Assembly: GCA_050298555.1 (NCBI GenBank)
Contig: JBNKUL010000070.1
Coordinates: 1-64,000, forward strand
DNA length: 64,000 nt
Source of the DNA: JAPHSX01 sp050298555
Lineage (GTDB): Bacteria > Pseudomonadota > Gammaproteobacteria > Thiohalomonadales > Thiohalomonadaceae
Direction of reading: 5' to 3'
Positions 7,427 through 16,560 of the stretch are shown here, piece after piece. Position 1 is the stretch's first letter; each line of letters opens with the position of its first letter. The position numbers were made by a program, and so were the translations under genes. Under the pieces are notes generated by a model, which saw only the letters and a program-made list of their open reading frames with translations, did no database searches and was not told the DNA's origin.

Positions 7427-7551
7427 GTAGTCACTCTCTGTAATTCGATAATTCCAGCTTAGCCTATCTGCTGCGGGCTGCCGCGCTGCTAATGGGACGA
7501 GAATGTGTTATTTTTTACCGCCCTGTTGTCGGGTATCGCTAGAGACGAGTC

Positions 7552-7758
7552 ATGGATAACGCAGAACTAATAGAACTGGCCCAACGCCTCGATGCCCTGC
7601 GCCTTGAGCACCGCGACCTGGATGACGCCATCCACGCCCTGCAGGCCAACCCCTACGTGAACCAGTTGCAGATGACACGCCTTAAGCGGCGCAAACTACA
7701 GCTTAAGGACGCCATATCACGCCTCGAGAGCGAACTTATCCCCGACCTTAACGCCTAA
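7552..7758 (+). CDS. YdcH-like (DUF465) small protein
   Basis: A 68-residue helical protein matching the YdcH/DUF465 family (LEHRDLDDAI, TRLKRRKLQLKDAI). Members are short helical hairpins of unknown function that occur widely in proteobacteria. It lies 45 bases before rlmI on the same strand. Confidence 0.85.
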   Translation: MDNAELIELAQRLDALRLEHRDLDDAIHALQANPYVNQLQMTRLKRRKLQLKDAISRLESELIPDLNA

Positions 7759-7803
7759 GGCGTTATCACACTATTTTCCACCGCAGCACACGGGAACCCG
7801 TTG

Positions 7804-8997
7804 ATGGAACTTGCCCAGTTACACCTGAAAAAGAACGAAGAGCGCCGCCTGCGCAACGGCCACCTCTGGATCTACAGCAACGAGGTCGACACCAAACGCT
7901 CGCCGTTGAACCAGTTCGAGCCAGGCCAGCAGGTGGTGGTGACCGCCAACGACGGGAAGCCGCTGGGCACCGCCTATGTGAACGGTCAGTCCCTGATCTG
8001 CGCCCGCCTGCTGAGCCGCAAGGCGGGACAGCTGCTGGACCAGTCGCTGTTGGTACACCGCATCAAGATCGCCCTCTCCCTGCGCGAGCGGCTGTTCGAC
8101 AAGCCCTTCTATCGCCTTATCTACGGCGAGAGCGACTTCCTTCCTGGCCTGGTGGTCGACCGCTTCGGCGACGTGCTGGTAGCCCAGCTCAATACCGCCG
8201 GCATGGAGGTGCTGCGCGAGGAGGTGCTGGCGGCGCTGGACAAGGTGCTCAAGCCGCGCGCCATCCTGCTGCGTAATGACAGCAGTGTACGTAGCCAGGA
8301 GGGGCTGCCCAGCTATGTCGAGTCGGGCGTCGGGGAGGTGCCCGAGGTGGTGGAGATCGAAGAGAACAACACCCGCTTCGAGGTACCGCTGCTCAGCGGC
8401 CAGAAGACCGGCTGGTTCTACGACCACCGACTCAACCGCGCGCGGGTGCAGCAGCTGGCGCCGGGCATGCGGGTGCTCGACGTCTTCAGCTACATCGGTG
8501 GCTGGGGCGTGGCGGCCGCCGCCGCCGGGGCCTCCGAGGTGGTCTGTGTCGACAGTTCGGGCAAGGCGCTCGATATGGTGGAGCGCAACGCCACGCTCAA
8601 CGGCGTGGCCGACAGGGTGCAGGGCATAGAGGGCGACGCCTTCGATGCGCTGAAGGCGCTACGGGCCGAGCGTGAGCGCTTCGATATCGTGATCGTCGAC
8701 CCGCCCGCCTTCATCAAGCGCAAGAAGGACGTGAAGAAGGGGGTGGAGGCCTACCGCCGCCTCAATCAGCAAGCGATGCAGCTGCTGGGCAAGGACGGCA
8801 TCCTGGTCTCCGCCTCCTGCTCCTACCACCTGCAGCGCGACACCCTGCGCGACCTGCTGCAGCAGTCGTCGCGCCACCTGGACCGCAACCTGCAGATCAT
8901 CGAGCAGGGGCATCAGGGGCCGGACCATCCGGTACACCCGGCGATCGTCGAGACCGATTACATCAAGTCCATCATCTGCCGCGTCGTCTCAATCTAA
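7804..8997 (+). CDS. rlmI: 23S rRNA m5C1962 methyltransferase RlmI
   Basis: RlmI methylates cytosine 1962 of 23S rRNA using S-adenosylmethionine. The 397-residue product has an N-terminal PUA domain (about 1-75), a central region with YRLIYGESDFLPGL, and a Rossmann methyltransferase fold. The SAM loop is VLDVFSYIGGWG, motif IV is VDPPAFIK, and the catalytic cysteine lies in SASCSYH. ATG 7804 is preferred over the adjacent TTG at 7801. It is 20 bases upstream of lgt on the same strand. Confidence 0.93.
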   Translation: MELAQLHLKKNEERRLRNGHLWIYSNEVDTKRSPLNQFEPGQQVVVTANDGKPLGTAYVNGQSLICARLLSRKAGQLLDQSLLVHRIKIALSLRERLFDKPFYRLIYGESDFLPGLVVDRFGDVLVAQLNTAGMEVLREEVLAALDKVLKPRAILLRNDSSVRSQEGLPSYVESGVGEVPEVVEIEENNTRFEVPLLSGQKTGWFYDHRLNRARVQQLAPGMRVLDVFSYIGGWGVAAAAAGASEVVCVDSSGKALDMVERNATLNGVADRVQGIEGDAFDALKALRAERERFDIVIVDPPAFIKRKKDVKKGVEAYRRLNQQAMQLLGKDGILVSASCSYHLQRDTLRDLLQQSSRHLDRNLQIIEQGHQGPDHPVHPAIVETDYIKSIICRVVSI

Positions 8998-9017
8998 ACA
9001 ACAAACTATAGAGAAAT

Positions 9018-9800
9018 ATGCTGACCTATCCCGATATCGACCCCGTTGCCCTCTCGCTCGGCCCCCTCAAGGTTCACTGGTACGGCATTATGTACCTGGT
9101 GGCCTTCACCACTGCCTGGTGGCTGGGGCGCCGCCGCGCCGCCATGCCGAATAGCGGCTGGAACCCGGAGCAGATCGAGGACGTGATCTTCTACGGCGCC
9201 CTGGGGGTGGTGCTGGGGGCGCGCCTCGGCTACGTGCTGTTCTACAACTTCAGTGTCTTTATCGATAACCCGCTAACCCTGTTCAAGGTGTGGGAGGGAG
9301 GCATGTCGTTCCACGGCGGCGCCCTGGGTGTGCTGTTCGCCATGTGGCTCTATGCACGCAAGCAGGGGCGCGGCTATTTCGAGGTGACCGACTTTATCGT
9401 GCCGCTGGTCCCGCTGGGACTGGGGGCCGGGCGCATCGGCAACTTCATTAACGGTGAGTTGTGGGGCAAGGTGAGCGATGTGCCCTGGGCGATGGTCTTT
9501 CCCACCGGTGGACCCGAGCCGCGTCACCCCTCCATGCTCTACGAGTTCCTGCTCGAAGGGATCGTGCTGTTCCTTATCCTCTGGTTCTACTCCAGCAAGC
9601 CGCGCCCGGCGATGGCTGTAACGGGGCTGTTCGGGCTGGGCTATGGCCTGTTCCGCACCCTGGTAGAGTTCGTGCGCATGCCCGACGCCCACATCGGTTA
9701 CCTCGCCGGCGGCTGGCTTACCCAGGGGATGGTGTTGTCGCTGCCGATGGTGGTGCTGGGCGCGGCGATGGTGTTTATCGCCTATCGTCGAGCGGCCTGA
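9018..9800 (+). CDS. lgt: Prolipoprotein diacylglyceryl transferase
   Basis: Lgt transfers diacylglycerol from phosphatidylglycerol to the lipobox cysteine, the first step of lipoprotein maturation in the inner membrane. The 260-residue protein has about seven membrane segments. The HGGALG loop (SFHGGALG) and the family signature GRIGNFINGELWG are both intact. Its 3' end overlaps the convergent symporter gene by 26 bases. Confidence 0.97.
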   Translation: MLTYPDIDPVALSLGPLKVHWYGIMYLVAFTTAWWLGRRRAAMPNSGWNPEQIEDVIFYGALGVVLGARLGYVLFYNFSVFIDNPLTLFKVWEGGMSFHGGALGVLFAMWLYARKQGRGYFEVTDFIVPLVPLGLGAGRIGNFINGELWGKVSDVPWAMVFPTGGPEPRHPSMLYEFLLEGIVLFLILWFYSSKPRPAMAVTGLFGLGYGLFRTLVEFVRMPDAHIGYLAGGWLTQGMVLSLPMVVLGAAMVFIAYRRAA

Positions 9801-11181
9801 GTCGTGTTGCCACGGCAAAGAGCAGGAAGCCCGCGATAATTCCGGGACCGACGCTGTAGAAGGTTCCTCCCAGGCCCCACTGTTGCCACAGCAGGAAGGT
9901 GCCGACGCCGCCTACTACCATGCCGATAGCGGCAGGTTGGGCAATGTGTTTGCCCAGTGCCAGCAGGATCACCAGCGGGGCGAAGGCCGAACCCAGCAAT
10001 CCCCAGGCGTCGAGCACCAGGGCAAAGACCGAGGTGCTGCCGCTCAGGGCGATATAGGCGGCGACGGCCAGTACCGTGGCGGTGGTCAGCTTGGCCGCCC
10101 ACAATGCATGCATCCTGCCCTCGTGCTGCACGAAATCACGGGTGATCGCCGCCGAGCAGGAGAGGATGAGCGAGTCGGCGGTGGAGAGGGTGGCGGCGAA
10201 CAGCGCCGCCAGCACCAGCCCCACCAGCACCTCGGGCAGTACCAGTTGTGCCATCGTGGGCAGTGCCAGTTCGGCATCGAACTCGGCCCCCTCGGGGAAG
10301 GCGATGCGGCTCAACAGGCCGACCAGGATGGTGGCGCCGTAAAACAGGGTGAACCAGCCATAGTAGTAGAGGCGCATGCGGTTGATGTGCGCCTCCTCGT
10401 CGAGGCTGATAAAGCGGATCACGATATGGGGCTGGCCGACCACGGCGATGCCGCCGAACAGCCAGCCGAGGATGAAAAGCGCAATCCCGAGCAGGTCGGT
10501 ATCGGGAAACCAGCCGAGGTAGTTACCGTCAATATTCGCCATCTTCGACACCGCCTGGGGCCATCCGCCGGCCAGTTCGACACCGCCGACAATCAACATC
10601 CCCATTCCAAGCAGCATCACTATCGATTGTGCCGCGTCGGTCCAGATCGAGGCGCGCAGCCCCCCCGCGGCACTGTAAATCAGGACGATGGCGGCACTGA
10701 CGAAGATCCCCCAGCTCGGGTCCCACTCCAGCAGTACGCTGGTGGCCTTGCTGCCGGCCTTTAGCTGCGCCGCGGCATAGAGGGTAAGAAAGAAGACGGT
10801 GAGCAGGCCGATGAGGCGGCGCAGGGTGTGGTTGTCCTCCCCGTGCCAGTGGGCCAGCAGCCCGCCGTAGGAGTGGACCCTGGGCGAGCGTGAGGCGGCG
10901 TGCAGCGGCCTGAGTGTGATCAGCGAGACCATCAGGTCGCCGACTATCCATCCCACCATCAGCCAGATGGAGGAGAGGCCGGTGGCGTAGGTCATACCGA
11001 TCATGCCGATGAACATAAAACCGCTGTTATTGGTCGCCACCGCGGAGAGGCCGGCGAGCCAGGCCGGGATCGCCTTGCCGGCGACCAGGTAGTCCTCGGC
11101 ACTGCGGCGGCTCTTCACCACCGAGGCGAGACCGATTAGCAGAAACAGCAGCAGGGAGAGGAGGAAACTGGTTTCAATCAT
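9775..11181 (-). CDS. Sodium:solute symporter (SSS/PutP-like)
   Basis: A 468-residue membrane protein with about 13 predicted helices of the SSS family, related to the proline/Na+ symporter PutP. Family blocks include RRSAEDYLVAGK, ATNNSGFMFIGM, YSAAGGLRASIWTDAAQ and ADSLILSCSAAITRD. It is the last gene of the ectoine transcription unit, 9 bases after cheW. A compatible solute such as proline, ectoine or betaine is a reasonable substrate, but the sequence does not settle this. Its 3' end overlaps lgt tail to tail. Confidence 0.85.
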   Translation of the reverse strand: MIETSFLLSLLLFLLIGLASVVKSRRSAEDYLVAGKAIPAWLAGLSAVATNNSGFMFIGMIGMTYATGLSSIWLMVGWIVGDLMVSLITLRPLHAASRSPRVHSYGGLLAHWHGEDNHTLRRLIGLLTVFFLTLYAAAQLKAGSKATSVLLEWDPSWGIFVSAAIVLIYSAAGGLRASIWTDAAQSIVMLLGMGMLIVGGVELAGGWPQAVSKMANIDGNYLGWFPDTDLLGIALFILGWLFGGIAVVGQPHIVIRFISLDEEAHINRMRLYYYGWFTLFYGATILVGLLSRIAFPEGAEFDAELALPTMAQLVLPEVLVGLVLAALFAATLSTADSLILSCSAAITRDFVQHEGRMHALWAAKLTTATVLAVAAYIALSGSTSVFALVLDAWGLLGSAFAPLVILLALGKHIAQPAAIGMVVGGVGTFLLWQQWGLGGTFYSVGPGIIAGFLLFAVATRLRPLDDRR

Positions 11182-11190
11182 CTTCTTTTT

Positions 11191-11613
11191 CTATGCGTCG
11201 ATAGCAATGGCGTCGCACTGGGCAAGGTTGAGGAGGATCAGGGGCCTGCCGTTGTAGGTGAAGGTGCCCTGTATGGTACTGCGGGGGCCTCCGCCAACAG
11301 GCTGATCGATCTTGTCGAGGTCAACACTGATGATCTCGGCCACCTCGTCGACCAGTACGCCGTAGTGGCCCTGTTCGGTATCGAAGACAATGACCTTGCC
11401 TAGGGCTGGGTCCTCCGCCGGGGGCAGTGACAGCAGCAAACGTCCGGAGAAGACGCTAATCACACTGCCGCGAATATTGAGTATTCCCAGGTTGTGTGGC
11501 GCATCACCGGGTACCGGACTCGGTTCCTGATAGGGGATGACCTCACGCACCGCCGTGACATCGTGCAGGTACCACTCGCCATCCAGCCTGAAACATAGAC
11601 ACAAGGTTTCCAT
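11191..11613 (-). CDS. CheW-domain protein
   Basis: A single CheW domain of 140 residues, the SH3-like adaptor fold that couples receptors to CheA kinases. The core NLGILNIRGSVISVF and the later VLVDEVAEI match the family. No other chemotaxis gene is in the window. It sits inside the ectoine unit, 17 bases after the TPR gene and 9 before the symporter. Whether it serves chemotaxis, or a signalling task tied to the operon, cannot be told from sequence. Confidence 0.85.
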   Translation of the reverse strand: METLCLCFRLDGEWYLHDVTAVREVIPYQEPSPVPGDAPHNLGILNIRGSVISVFSGRLLLSLPPAEDPALGKVIVFDTEQGHYGVLVDEVAEIISVDLDKIDQPVGGGPRSTIQGTFTYNGRPLILLNLAQCDAIAIDA

Positions 11614-11630
11614 ATCGGCTCCGCAGGGGG

Positions 11631-12503
11631 TTATGACGGTAAATTTGTGTTGTCGGACAAGGTGTCGATGAGACCTGAATGCCGCAGCCTCTCCAGCCCC
11701 TCATCGTTACGGGCCTCCTCCAGGTAGGTGGCGGAGAGCTCGATCGCCTGCTTCAGGTCATCCAGCGCAACATCGAGTTGACCCAGGGTCGAGTTGGCGC
11801 AGGCGCGCTGGTAGTGGGCATAGGCATAGTCGGGGTTGATGGCGAGCGCCTTGTCGCAGAGGTTAAGCGCCCACTCCGGCTCGTCGAGCTCCAGCACCGC
11901 ATCGGCCTTGTAGGTGAGGGCCTCGGTATCATCGGGACTTAACTCCAGGATCTGATCGTAGACCTCGATCCTGGATTGCGGCGTCGCCTCCAGCCCGGCC
12001 CGCATCCACAGGGAGTGTATGGTGTTGGTGCGCGAGATCTCCTCCTGGGCCGAGATAATGCGCTCGGTGCGATCCTTCAGCTTGCGCTCAAGGTTGGAGA
12101 GACGCTGCTCATATTCGTCGGAAATGGTCACGACCTTCTGGTCCATCACCTCGTTAATCTTGCTACGCAGATCGCGCAGCGAGCTCCAGCCCACCAGGGC
12201 GAAGATGGAGGCGGCCGCGGCAATCATATAGAAGATGTTGTTGACCGTGCTGGTGGTGTAGTTGATGGCGCGATCGGAACTCTCCAGCTGCGCGCGGGAG
12301 TATTTCTCGGCGAAATCGACGCGCTGCTGTTGCAGCTCCATGCGTAGCGCCTTGATTTCGTCGAGCATGTAGCGCTCGACAAAGGGGTTGTAGAGCGGCT
12401 GCTGCAGCCCGTCGATCACCTGCTGCGCCTTCTCATCCTTATCTTCAGCAGCCTGTAGCGGCAGCATGAAGGCGAGTAACAGGGTGAGGATCAGGCCGCG
12501 CAT
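11631..12503 (-). CDS. Membrane-anchored coiled-coil and TPR protein
   Basis: A 290-residue protein with an N-terminal signal peptide (LILTLLLAFMLPLQAA), a charged helical region, one membrane segment near 87-107 (NNIFYMIAAAASIFALVGW), a coiled coil (about 110-160), and C-terminal tetratricopeptide-like repeats (YDQILELSPDDTEALTYKAD and the next unit). I recognise the architecture but no named family. It overlaps the end of ask by 13 bases, so it is co-translated with the ectoine genes. It may be a scaffold. Confidence 0.75.
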   Translation of the reverse strand: MRGLILTLLLAFMLPLQAAEDKDEKAQQVIDGLQQPLYNPFVERYMLDEIKALRMELQQQRVDFAEKYSRAQLESSDRAINYTTSTVNNIFYMIAAAASIFALVGWSSLRDLRSKINEVMDQKVVTISDEYEQRLSNLERKLKDRTERIISAQEEISRTNTIHSLWMRAGLEATPQSRIEVYDQILELSPDDTEALTYKADAVLELDEPEWALNLCDKALAINPDYAYAHYQRACANSTLGQLDVALDDLKQAIELSATYLEEARNDEGLERLRHSGLIDTLSDNTNLPS

Positions 12504-13927
12504 ATCGCCTCTCCGTAGCCGTGCGGCTCAATCAGGCGCTGGTGCAGGTTGATGACGGCCTGGTCGTAGTCGGCCTCATCGACGATGAACTGCATGTCCA
12601 CCTGGCGCATCGACTGGTGCATGGCAAGGATGCTGATGTTGTTTTGCGACAGCGCCGACACGGCCTTGGCCAGGATGCCCGGTACCTGCATGTCGCTGCC
12701 GATGGCAGAGACCATCGAGACCTTGCGGTGATCGATTTCGCCACCGGGGAGTGCCTCCTTTATCGCCTTAATGATGCGTTTGACCGTCTTCAGGTTGCAG
12801 CCCAGGTAGTGGGTAACGGTGTTGGCGTTGACGTCCTTGCTGATCATGGCGGCGCGAAAGCGGCGGAAGATATCGAGCAGGATCTTCTCGTACTCGTCCA
12901 GCTTGCCCACCATCTCCTGATCGAACAGCTCAATCGCGTGCAGGTGGCGGCGGCCGGCGATGATCTCGACACAGGGGGTATCGCTGACATAGTCGCCGGT
13001 GATCAGGGTGCCGCTGTGCTCGGGTTCGAAGGTGTTCTTCACCCGTAGCGGGATGGCGTTTTGCCGCAGCCCCTTGGCGGCACGCGGGTGGATTGCCTCC
13101 ATCCCCAGGTTGGCCAGTTGATCGGCGACGTCATAGTTGGTGCGACCGATGGGGACGATGCGCTCCTCGCCGACGATGCCGGGGTCGGCGCTGCTGAGGT
13201 GGTACTCCTTGTGGATGATCGCCTCGCCGGCCTCGGTGAGCACGGCGATGCGGCTGAAGGTCATCTCGCTGTAGCCGCGATCGAAGGTGGCCATCAGCCC
13301 CTCTTCACAGTGGGCATAGCCGGTGACGATGGGCAGCTCCGTCTCTACGTCGATATGGGCAAAGGCATGTTTGACTACTTCATCCAGAGGCAGAGTCTGC
13401 GCCGTGCGCCAGCCGCTGAGATCGACGAAGGTGGCATTGATGCCGTCGCGCTGTAGCAGCCTTGCGGTATTCCAGGCGCTATGGGCCTCACCGATGCTGG
13501 CAAGCATCTCGCGTACCGTCAGCAGGTGGTCGTCCAGCTCGAAGTGGCCGTGCTCGCAAAGGTTTCGCAGGTTGTCGAGCACCGCTGCGGCATCATCGAT
13601 ACGTTGATCGATAAAGGCGTTGGCCTCATCGAGCAGCCGGCCTGTTTGAAACAGTTCATGATTCAAGCTGTGCAGCTCGTGGCGCAGGGCCTCCATGGCA
13701 TCGCGCCACGCCTCTTCGTCTTGCGCGTCGGTAAACAGGGCGTAGATACCGGGCTGGTCGGTCTTCTTGTGCTCCAGCAGCAGGTTGGTGATGCCACCAT
13801 AGGCGGAGACGACGAAGATGCGCCGATAGTAGTCGTCACTGCTGCGGTCGCCGATGACGATGTTGTCACGGACCGCCTGATAGTTACTCATTGAGGTGCC
13901 GCCAATTTTTTCGACGGTATGACTCAT
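12491..13927 (-). CDS. ask: Ectoine-type aspartate kinase (Ask_Ect)
   Basis: Aspartate kinase phosphorylates L-aspartate, the first step to aspartate-semialdehyde and then to ectoine. The 478-residue protein begins HTVEKIGGTSMS, typical of the ectoine-linked Ask_Ect group, and ends with two ACT-type regulatory stretches (VSMVSAIGSDMQVPGILAKA and later). The start is placed at 13927 because ATGA overlaps the stop of the upstream DksA-like gene. Operon-linked Ask_Ect enzymes are known to be less feedback-inhibited, so the gene probably secures precursor supply. Confidence 0.93.
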   Translation of the reverse strand: MSHTVEKIGGTSMSNYQAVRDNIVIGDRSSDDYYRRIFVVSAYGGITNLLLEHKKTDQPGIYALFTDAQDEEAWRDAMEALRHELHSLNHELFQTGRLLDEANAFIDQRIDDAAAVLDNLRNLCEHGHFELDDHLLTVREMLASIGEAHSAWNTARLLQRDGINATFVDLSGWRTAQTLPLDEVVKHAFAHIDVETELPIVTGYAHCEEGLMATFDRGYSEMTFSRIAVLTEAGEAIIHKEYHLSSADPGIVGEERIVPIGRTNYDVADQLANLGMEAIHPRAAKGLRQNAIPLRVKNTFEPEHSGTLITGDYVSDTPCVEIIAGRRHLHAIELFDQEMVGKLDEYEKILLDIFRRFRAAMISKDVNANTVTHYLGCNLKTVKRIIKAIKEALPGGEIDHRKVSMVSAIGSDMQVPGILAKAVSALSQNNISILAMHQSMRQVDMQFIVDEADYDQAVINLHQRLIEPHGYGEAICAA

Positions 13928-14271
13928 TTTATCTTCTCCTGTTGTTGCGCACAGGCGATGCAAAGCTCGGTCGCCGGAACACTGGCGATTCGGTTGGCGG
14001 CGATCTCCGCGCCGCAAAGCCGGCACAGGCCAAACTCATCCTGGTCGATGCGCTCCAGCTGCCGACGCAGCAGACGCAGGTCATCCTGCGCACGCGCCAG
14101 CATGGTGCTGTCGACCGCCAGTTTCGCCAGGGCATCGAAGCGTGTCGCCTCGTCGTTGAGTTGCTCGCTACGGCTCTCATCTTCTTCGCTGCTGCTTGCC
14201 AGCAACTGCTCCAGTTCCGTGATGCGCTTTTCAATAATGTTCCTGATAACGTCTTTTCTACTGTTATCCAT
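13924..14271 (-). CDS. DksA/TraR-family C4 zinc-finger protein
   Basis: A 115-residue protein with a helical N-terminal part (coiled hairpin, ITELEQLLASSSEEDE) and a four-cysteine zinc finger (CRLCGAEI ... ELCIAC). DksA and TraR enter the RNA polymerase secondary channel to alter promoter output. Here the gene sits between ectC and ask, sharing an ATGA overlap with ask, an unusual place for this family. It may tune transcription under salt stress; that is inference. The tip residues of the coiled hairpin differ from classic DksA, so activity is uncertain. Confidence 0.82.
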   Translation of the reverse strand: MDNSRKDVIRNIIEKRITELEQLLASSSEEDESRSEQLNDEATRFDALAKLAVDSTMLARAQDDLRLLRRQLERIDQDEFGLCRLCGAEIAANRIASVPATELCIACAQQQEKIK

Positions 14272-14306
14272 GGTGAATCTTCATAGAGGAGGAGGGGACT
14301 AATGCC

Positions 14307-14735
14307 CTACTTGCGTTCACGTAGCTCTGCCCACTGTTGCGCATCGGGGTGCGCAGTGTAGGCGCCGTCATCATCATGCATCTCGCGACCGGTGACCGGC
14401 GGATTGAAGGCGCAGATGAGGCGCATGTCGCTAGTGCCGCCTCGTAGCAGGTGCTCGTCATGGTCGTTGAGCAGGTAGAGGGTGCCGTCCTTAATCGGGT
14501 GTACCTCGCCCGTTTTCAGATCCTCGATCTCACCGTCGCCGGCCACACAGTAGACGGCCTCGATGTGGTGTTTGTACCAGATGTGGGTCTCGCTGCCGGC
14601 CTTGATGATGGTTTCGTGAAAGGAGAAGCCGGCGGCATCGTCGTCGAGGACGAAGCGGCGGCTGACCCAGTTGCCGTTTTCGGCATGGACCTCGCGCTCG
14701 CTGCCGATGATCTCTTCAAGGGTACGTACGATCAT
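14307..14735 (-). CDS. ectC: Ectoine synthase
   Basis: EctC cyclises N-gamma-acetyl-diaminobutyrate to ectoine. The 142-residue cupin protein begins MIVRTLEEIIGSEREVHAE, and the metal/substrate region (SETHIWYKHHIEAVYCVAGDG) is intact. ATG 14735 is chosen by the ATGA overlap with the ectB stop, indicating translational coupling. Confidence 0.97.
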   Translation of the reverse strand: MIVRTLEEIIGSEREVHAENGNWVSRRFVLDDDAAGFSFHETIIKAGSETHIWYKHHIEAVYCVAGDGEIEDLKTGEVHPIKDGTLYLLNDHDEHLLRGGTSDMRLICAFNPPVTGREMHDDDGAYTAHPDAQQWAELRERK

Positions 14736-16015
14736 GCCGCGGTATCCCCACTCTTGGCCGCTTCCTTCTGCGCCAGCAGATCGCCAATCGCCTTGTCGAT
14801 AATGGCGATCCCCTGACGCAGGGTCTCCTCCTCGATTACCAGGGAGGGGAGGAACTTCACCACGCTGTCGTCGGCACCAGCCAGCTCGATCACCAGGTTG
14901 TTGGCGAAGGCCTCGGCAGAGACCTCGCCGGCAAAGCCGGGGCGGTCGATGTCGAGACCCCACACCATACCGCGGCCACGCAACTCCATATCGATTTGCC
15001 CCCGGTATTTCTCCACGATCTTGCTCAGTTCTTCTTCCATGATCGCACCCTTGTATTTAATCGCCTCGGCGAAGTCGTCGTTGTCCCAGTAGGTGAGCGC
15101 CTGGGCCGCGGCGATAAAGGCGAGGTTGTTGCCGCGGAAGGTGCCGGTGTGTTCGCCCGGCTGCCACTGGTCGAGCTCGGGGCGCATCAGCAGCAGGGCC
15201 ATCGGCAGGCCGCCGCCAATAGATTTGGAGACGGTGACCATATCGGGTTTGATGCCGGCCTCCTCAAAGCTGAAGAAGGTGCCGGTACGACCGTTGCCCA
15301 TCTGGATATCATCGATGATCAGCAGGATGTCGAAGTCGCGGCACAGTTGCTCCAGATCGCGCAGCCACTGGGCCGAAGCGACGTTGATTCCGCCCTCGCC
15401 CTGTACCGTCTCGACGATAATCGCCGCCGGCAGATCGATACCGCTGGAACCGTCCTCGAGGAACTTGCGCAGGTAGTCGACGGTGTTGACGTCCGGGCCG
15501 AGGTAGCCGTCGAAGGGGACCGAGTCGGCGTTGTTGCGCGCACCGTAAGACTCGTCGCGGTAGAAGTCGTTACCGGTCACCGCCAGTGCGCCCATGGTCA
15601 GGCCGTGGTAGCCGTTGGTGAAGGCGATGATGTTGGAGCGGCGCTTGACCATGCGCGCCAGTTTCAGCGCGGTCTCCACCGCGTTGGTGCCGGTGGGGCC
15701 GGTGAACTGCACCTTATATTCAAGGTTACGCGGCGCCAGGATGGTGTCGCGGAACTTTTGCAGGAAGTTCTTTTTCGCCACCGTCGCCTTGTCGAGGGCG
15801 TGGACGATGCCGTCACGCTGCAGGTACTCGATTAGCGCCTCGCTGATCAGGGGGTTGTTGTGGCCGTAATTGAGGGTGCCGGCACCGGCAAAGAAGTCGA
15901 TATATTCATTGCCCTGCTCGTCATAGAGGAATGCCCCTTTGGCAGTATCAAATACGGCAGGGAAGGCGCGCACGTAGCCGCGAACCTCTGACTCCATCTC
16001 TTCAAAAATACGCAT
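14732..16015 (-). CDS. ectB: Diaminobutyrate-2-oxoglutarate aminotransferase
   Basis: EctB transfers an amino group from glutamate to aspartate-semialdehyde, giving 2,4-diaminobutyrate. The 427-residue class III aminotransferase has the PLP lysine at Lys264 (TVSKSIGGG) and the preceding DDIQMGNGRTG stretch. Family length is normal. It overlaps ectC by 4 bases and follows ectA after 19 bases. Confidence 0.97.
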   Translation of the reverse strand: MRIFEEMESEVRGYVRAFPAVFDTAKGAFLYDEQGNEYIDFFAGAGTLNYGHNNPLISEALIEYLQRDGIVHALDKATVAKKNFLQKFRDTILAPRNLEYKVQFTGPTGTNAVETALKLARMVKRRSNIIAFTNGYHGLTMGALAVTGNDFYRDESYGARNNADSVPFDGYLGPDVNTVDYLRKFLEDGSSGIDLPAAIIVETVQGEGGINVASAQWLRDLEQLCRDFDILLIIDDIQMGNGRTGTFFSFEEAGIKPDMVTVSKSIGGGLPMALLLMRPELDQWQPGEHTGTFRGNNLAFIAAAQALTYWDNDDFAEAIKYKGAIMEEELSKIVEKYRGQIDMELRGRGMVWGLDIDRPGFAGEVSAEAFANNLVIELAGADDSVVKFLPSLVIEEETLRQGIAIIDKAIGDLLAQKEAAKSGDTAA

Positions 16016-16034
16016 GGTTTATCTCTCCAAAAAA

Positions 16035-16544
16035 TTAAGAATTCTGTGTGGTGAGCGGGACCCGAAGCAGGATCTCGCTTTCGTGGGCGCCGCCGGGGCC
16101 GAAGGCCGCAGCCTCGAGGAAGGTCGCCTCCTCGAGGGCGCTTCCCTGTGCCTCGGCCAGGCGCTCGAACAGGCCGCGGGAGGCGGCGTTACTGGGGTTG
16201 ACCGTGGCCTCTACATGGGTGATCTCGCCCTCTTCGTAGCGCTGCAATAGCGATTCGAGCATGCGCCAGGCGATACGCTTGCCGCGCAGCGCCCGGTTGA
16301 CCACGACCTGCCAGACGAACAGCCGCTGCGGCTGTTGCGGAATGCGGTAGGCGGAAAGGAAGCCGACCACCTTGCCCTGGGACTCGGCGACGACGCAGCT
16401 GTCGCTGAAGTGGTCGCTCAACAGGTAGTAGCTGTAGATCGAGTTCAGGTCGAGGGGGGGACTGTTGGCGATGAGTTGGTGAATATCGTAGCCGTCATTG
16501 GCGCGGGGTTTGCGGATGTGTATGTCGTCTTGTGATAAAGACAT
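16035..16544 (-). CDS. ectA: L-2,4-diaminobutyrate N-acetyltransferase
   Basis: EctA acetylates diaminobutyrate in the ectoine pathway. The 169-residue GNAT protein contains IRKPRANDGYDIHQLI, FVWQVVVNRALRGKRIA (acetyl-CoA binding region) and ATVNPSNAASRGLF. ATG 16544 follows CGGAGA; a longer frame would cross the divergent regulator's promoter. It is the first gene of the ectoine unit. Confidence 0.96.
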   Translation of the reverse strand: MSLSQDDIHIRKPRANDGYDIHQLIANSPPLDLNSIYSYYLLSDHFSDSCVVAESQGKVVGFLSAYRIPQQPQRLFVWQVVVNRALRGKRIAWRMLESLLQRYEEGEITHVEATVNPSNAASRGLFERLAEAQGSALEEATFLEAAAFGPGGAHESEILLRVPLTTQNS

Positions 16545-16560
16545 GGTTCTCCGTTGCTTG

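Noticed and set aside
7801..7803. TTG as the rlmI start
   Set aside because: The next codon is ATG and the family N-terminus fits it better; the difference is one residue.
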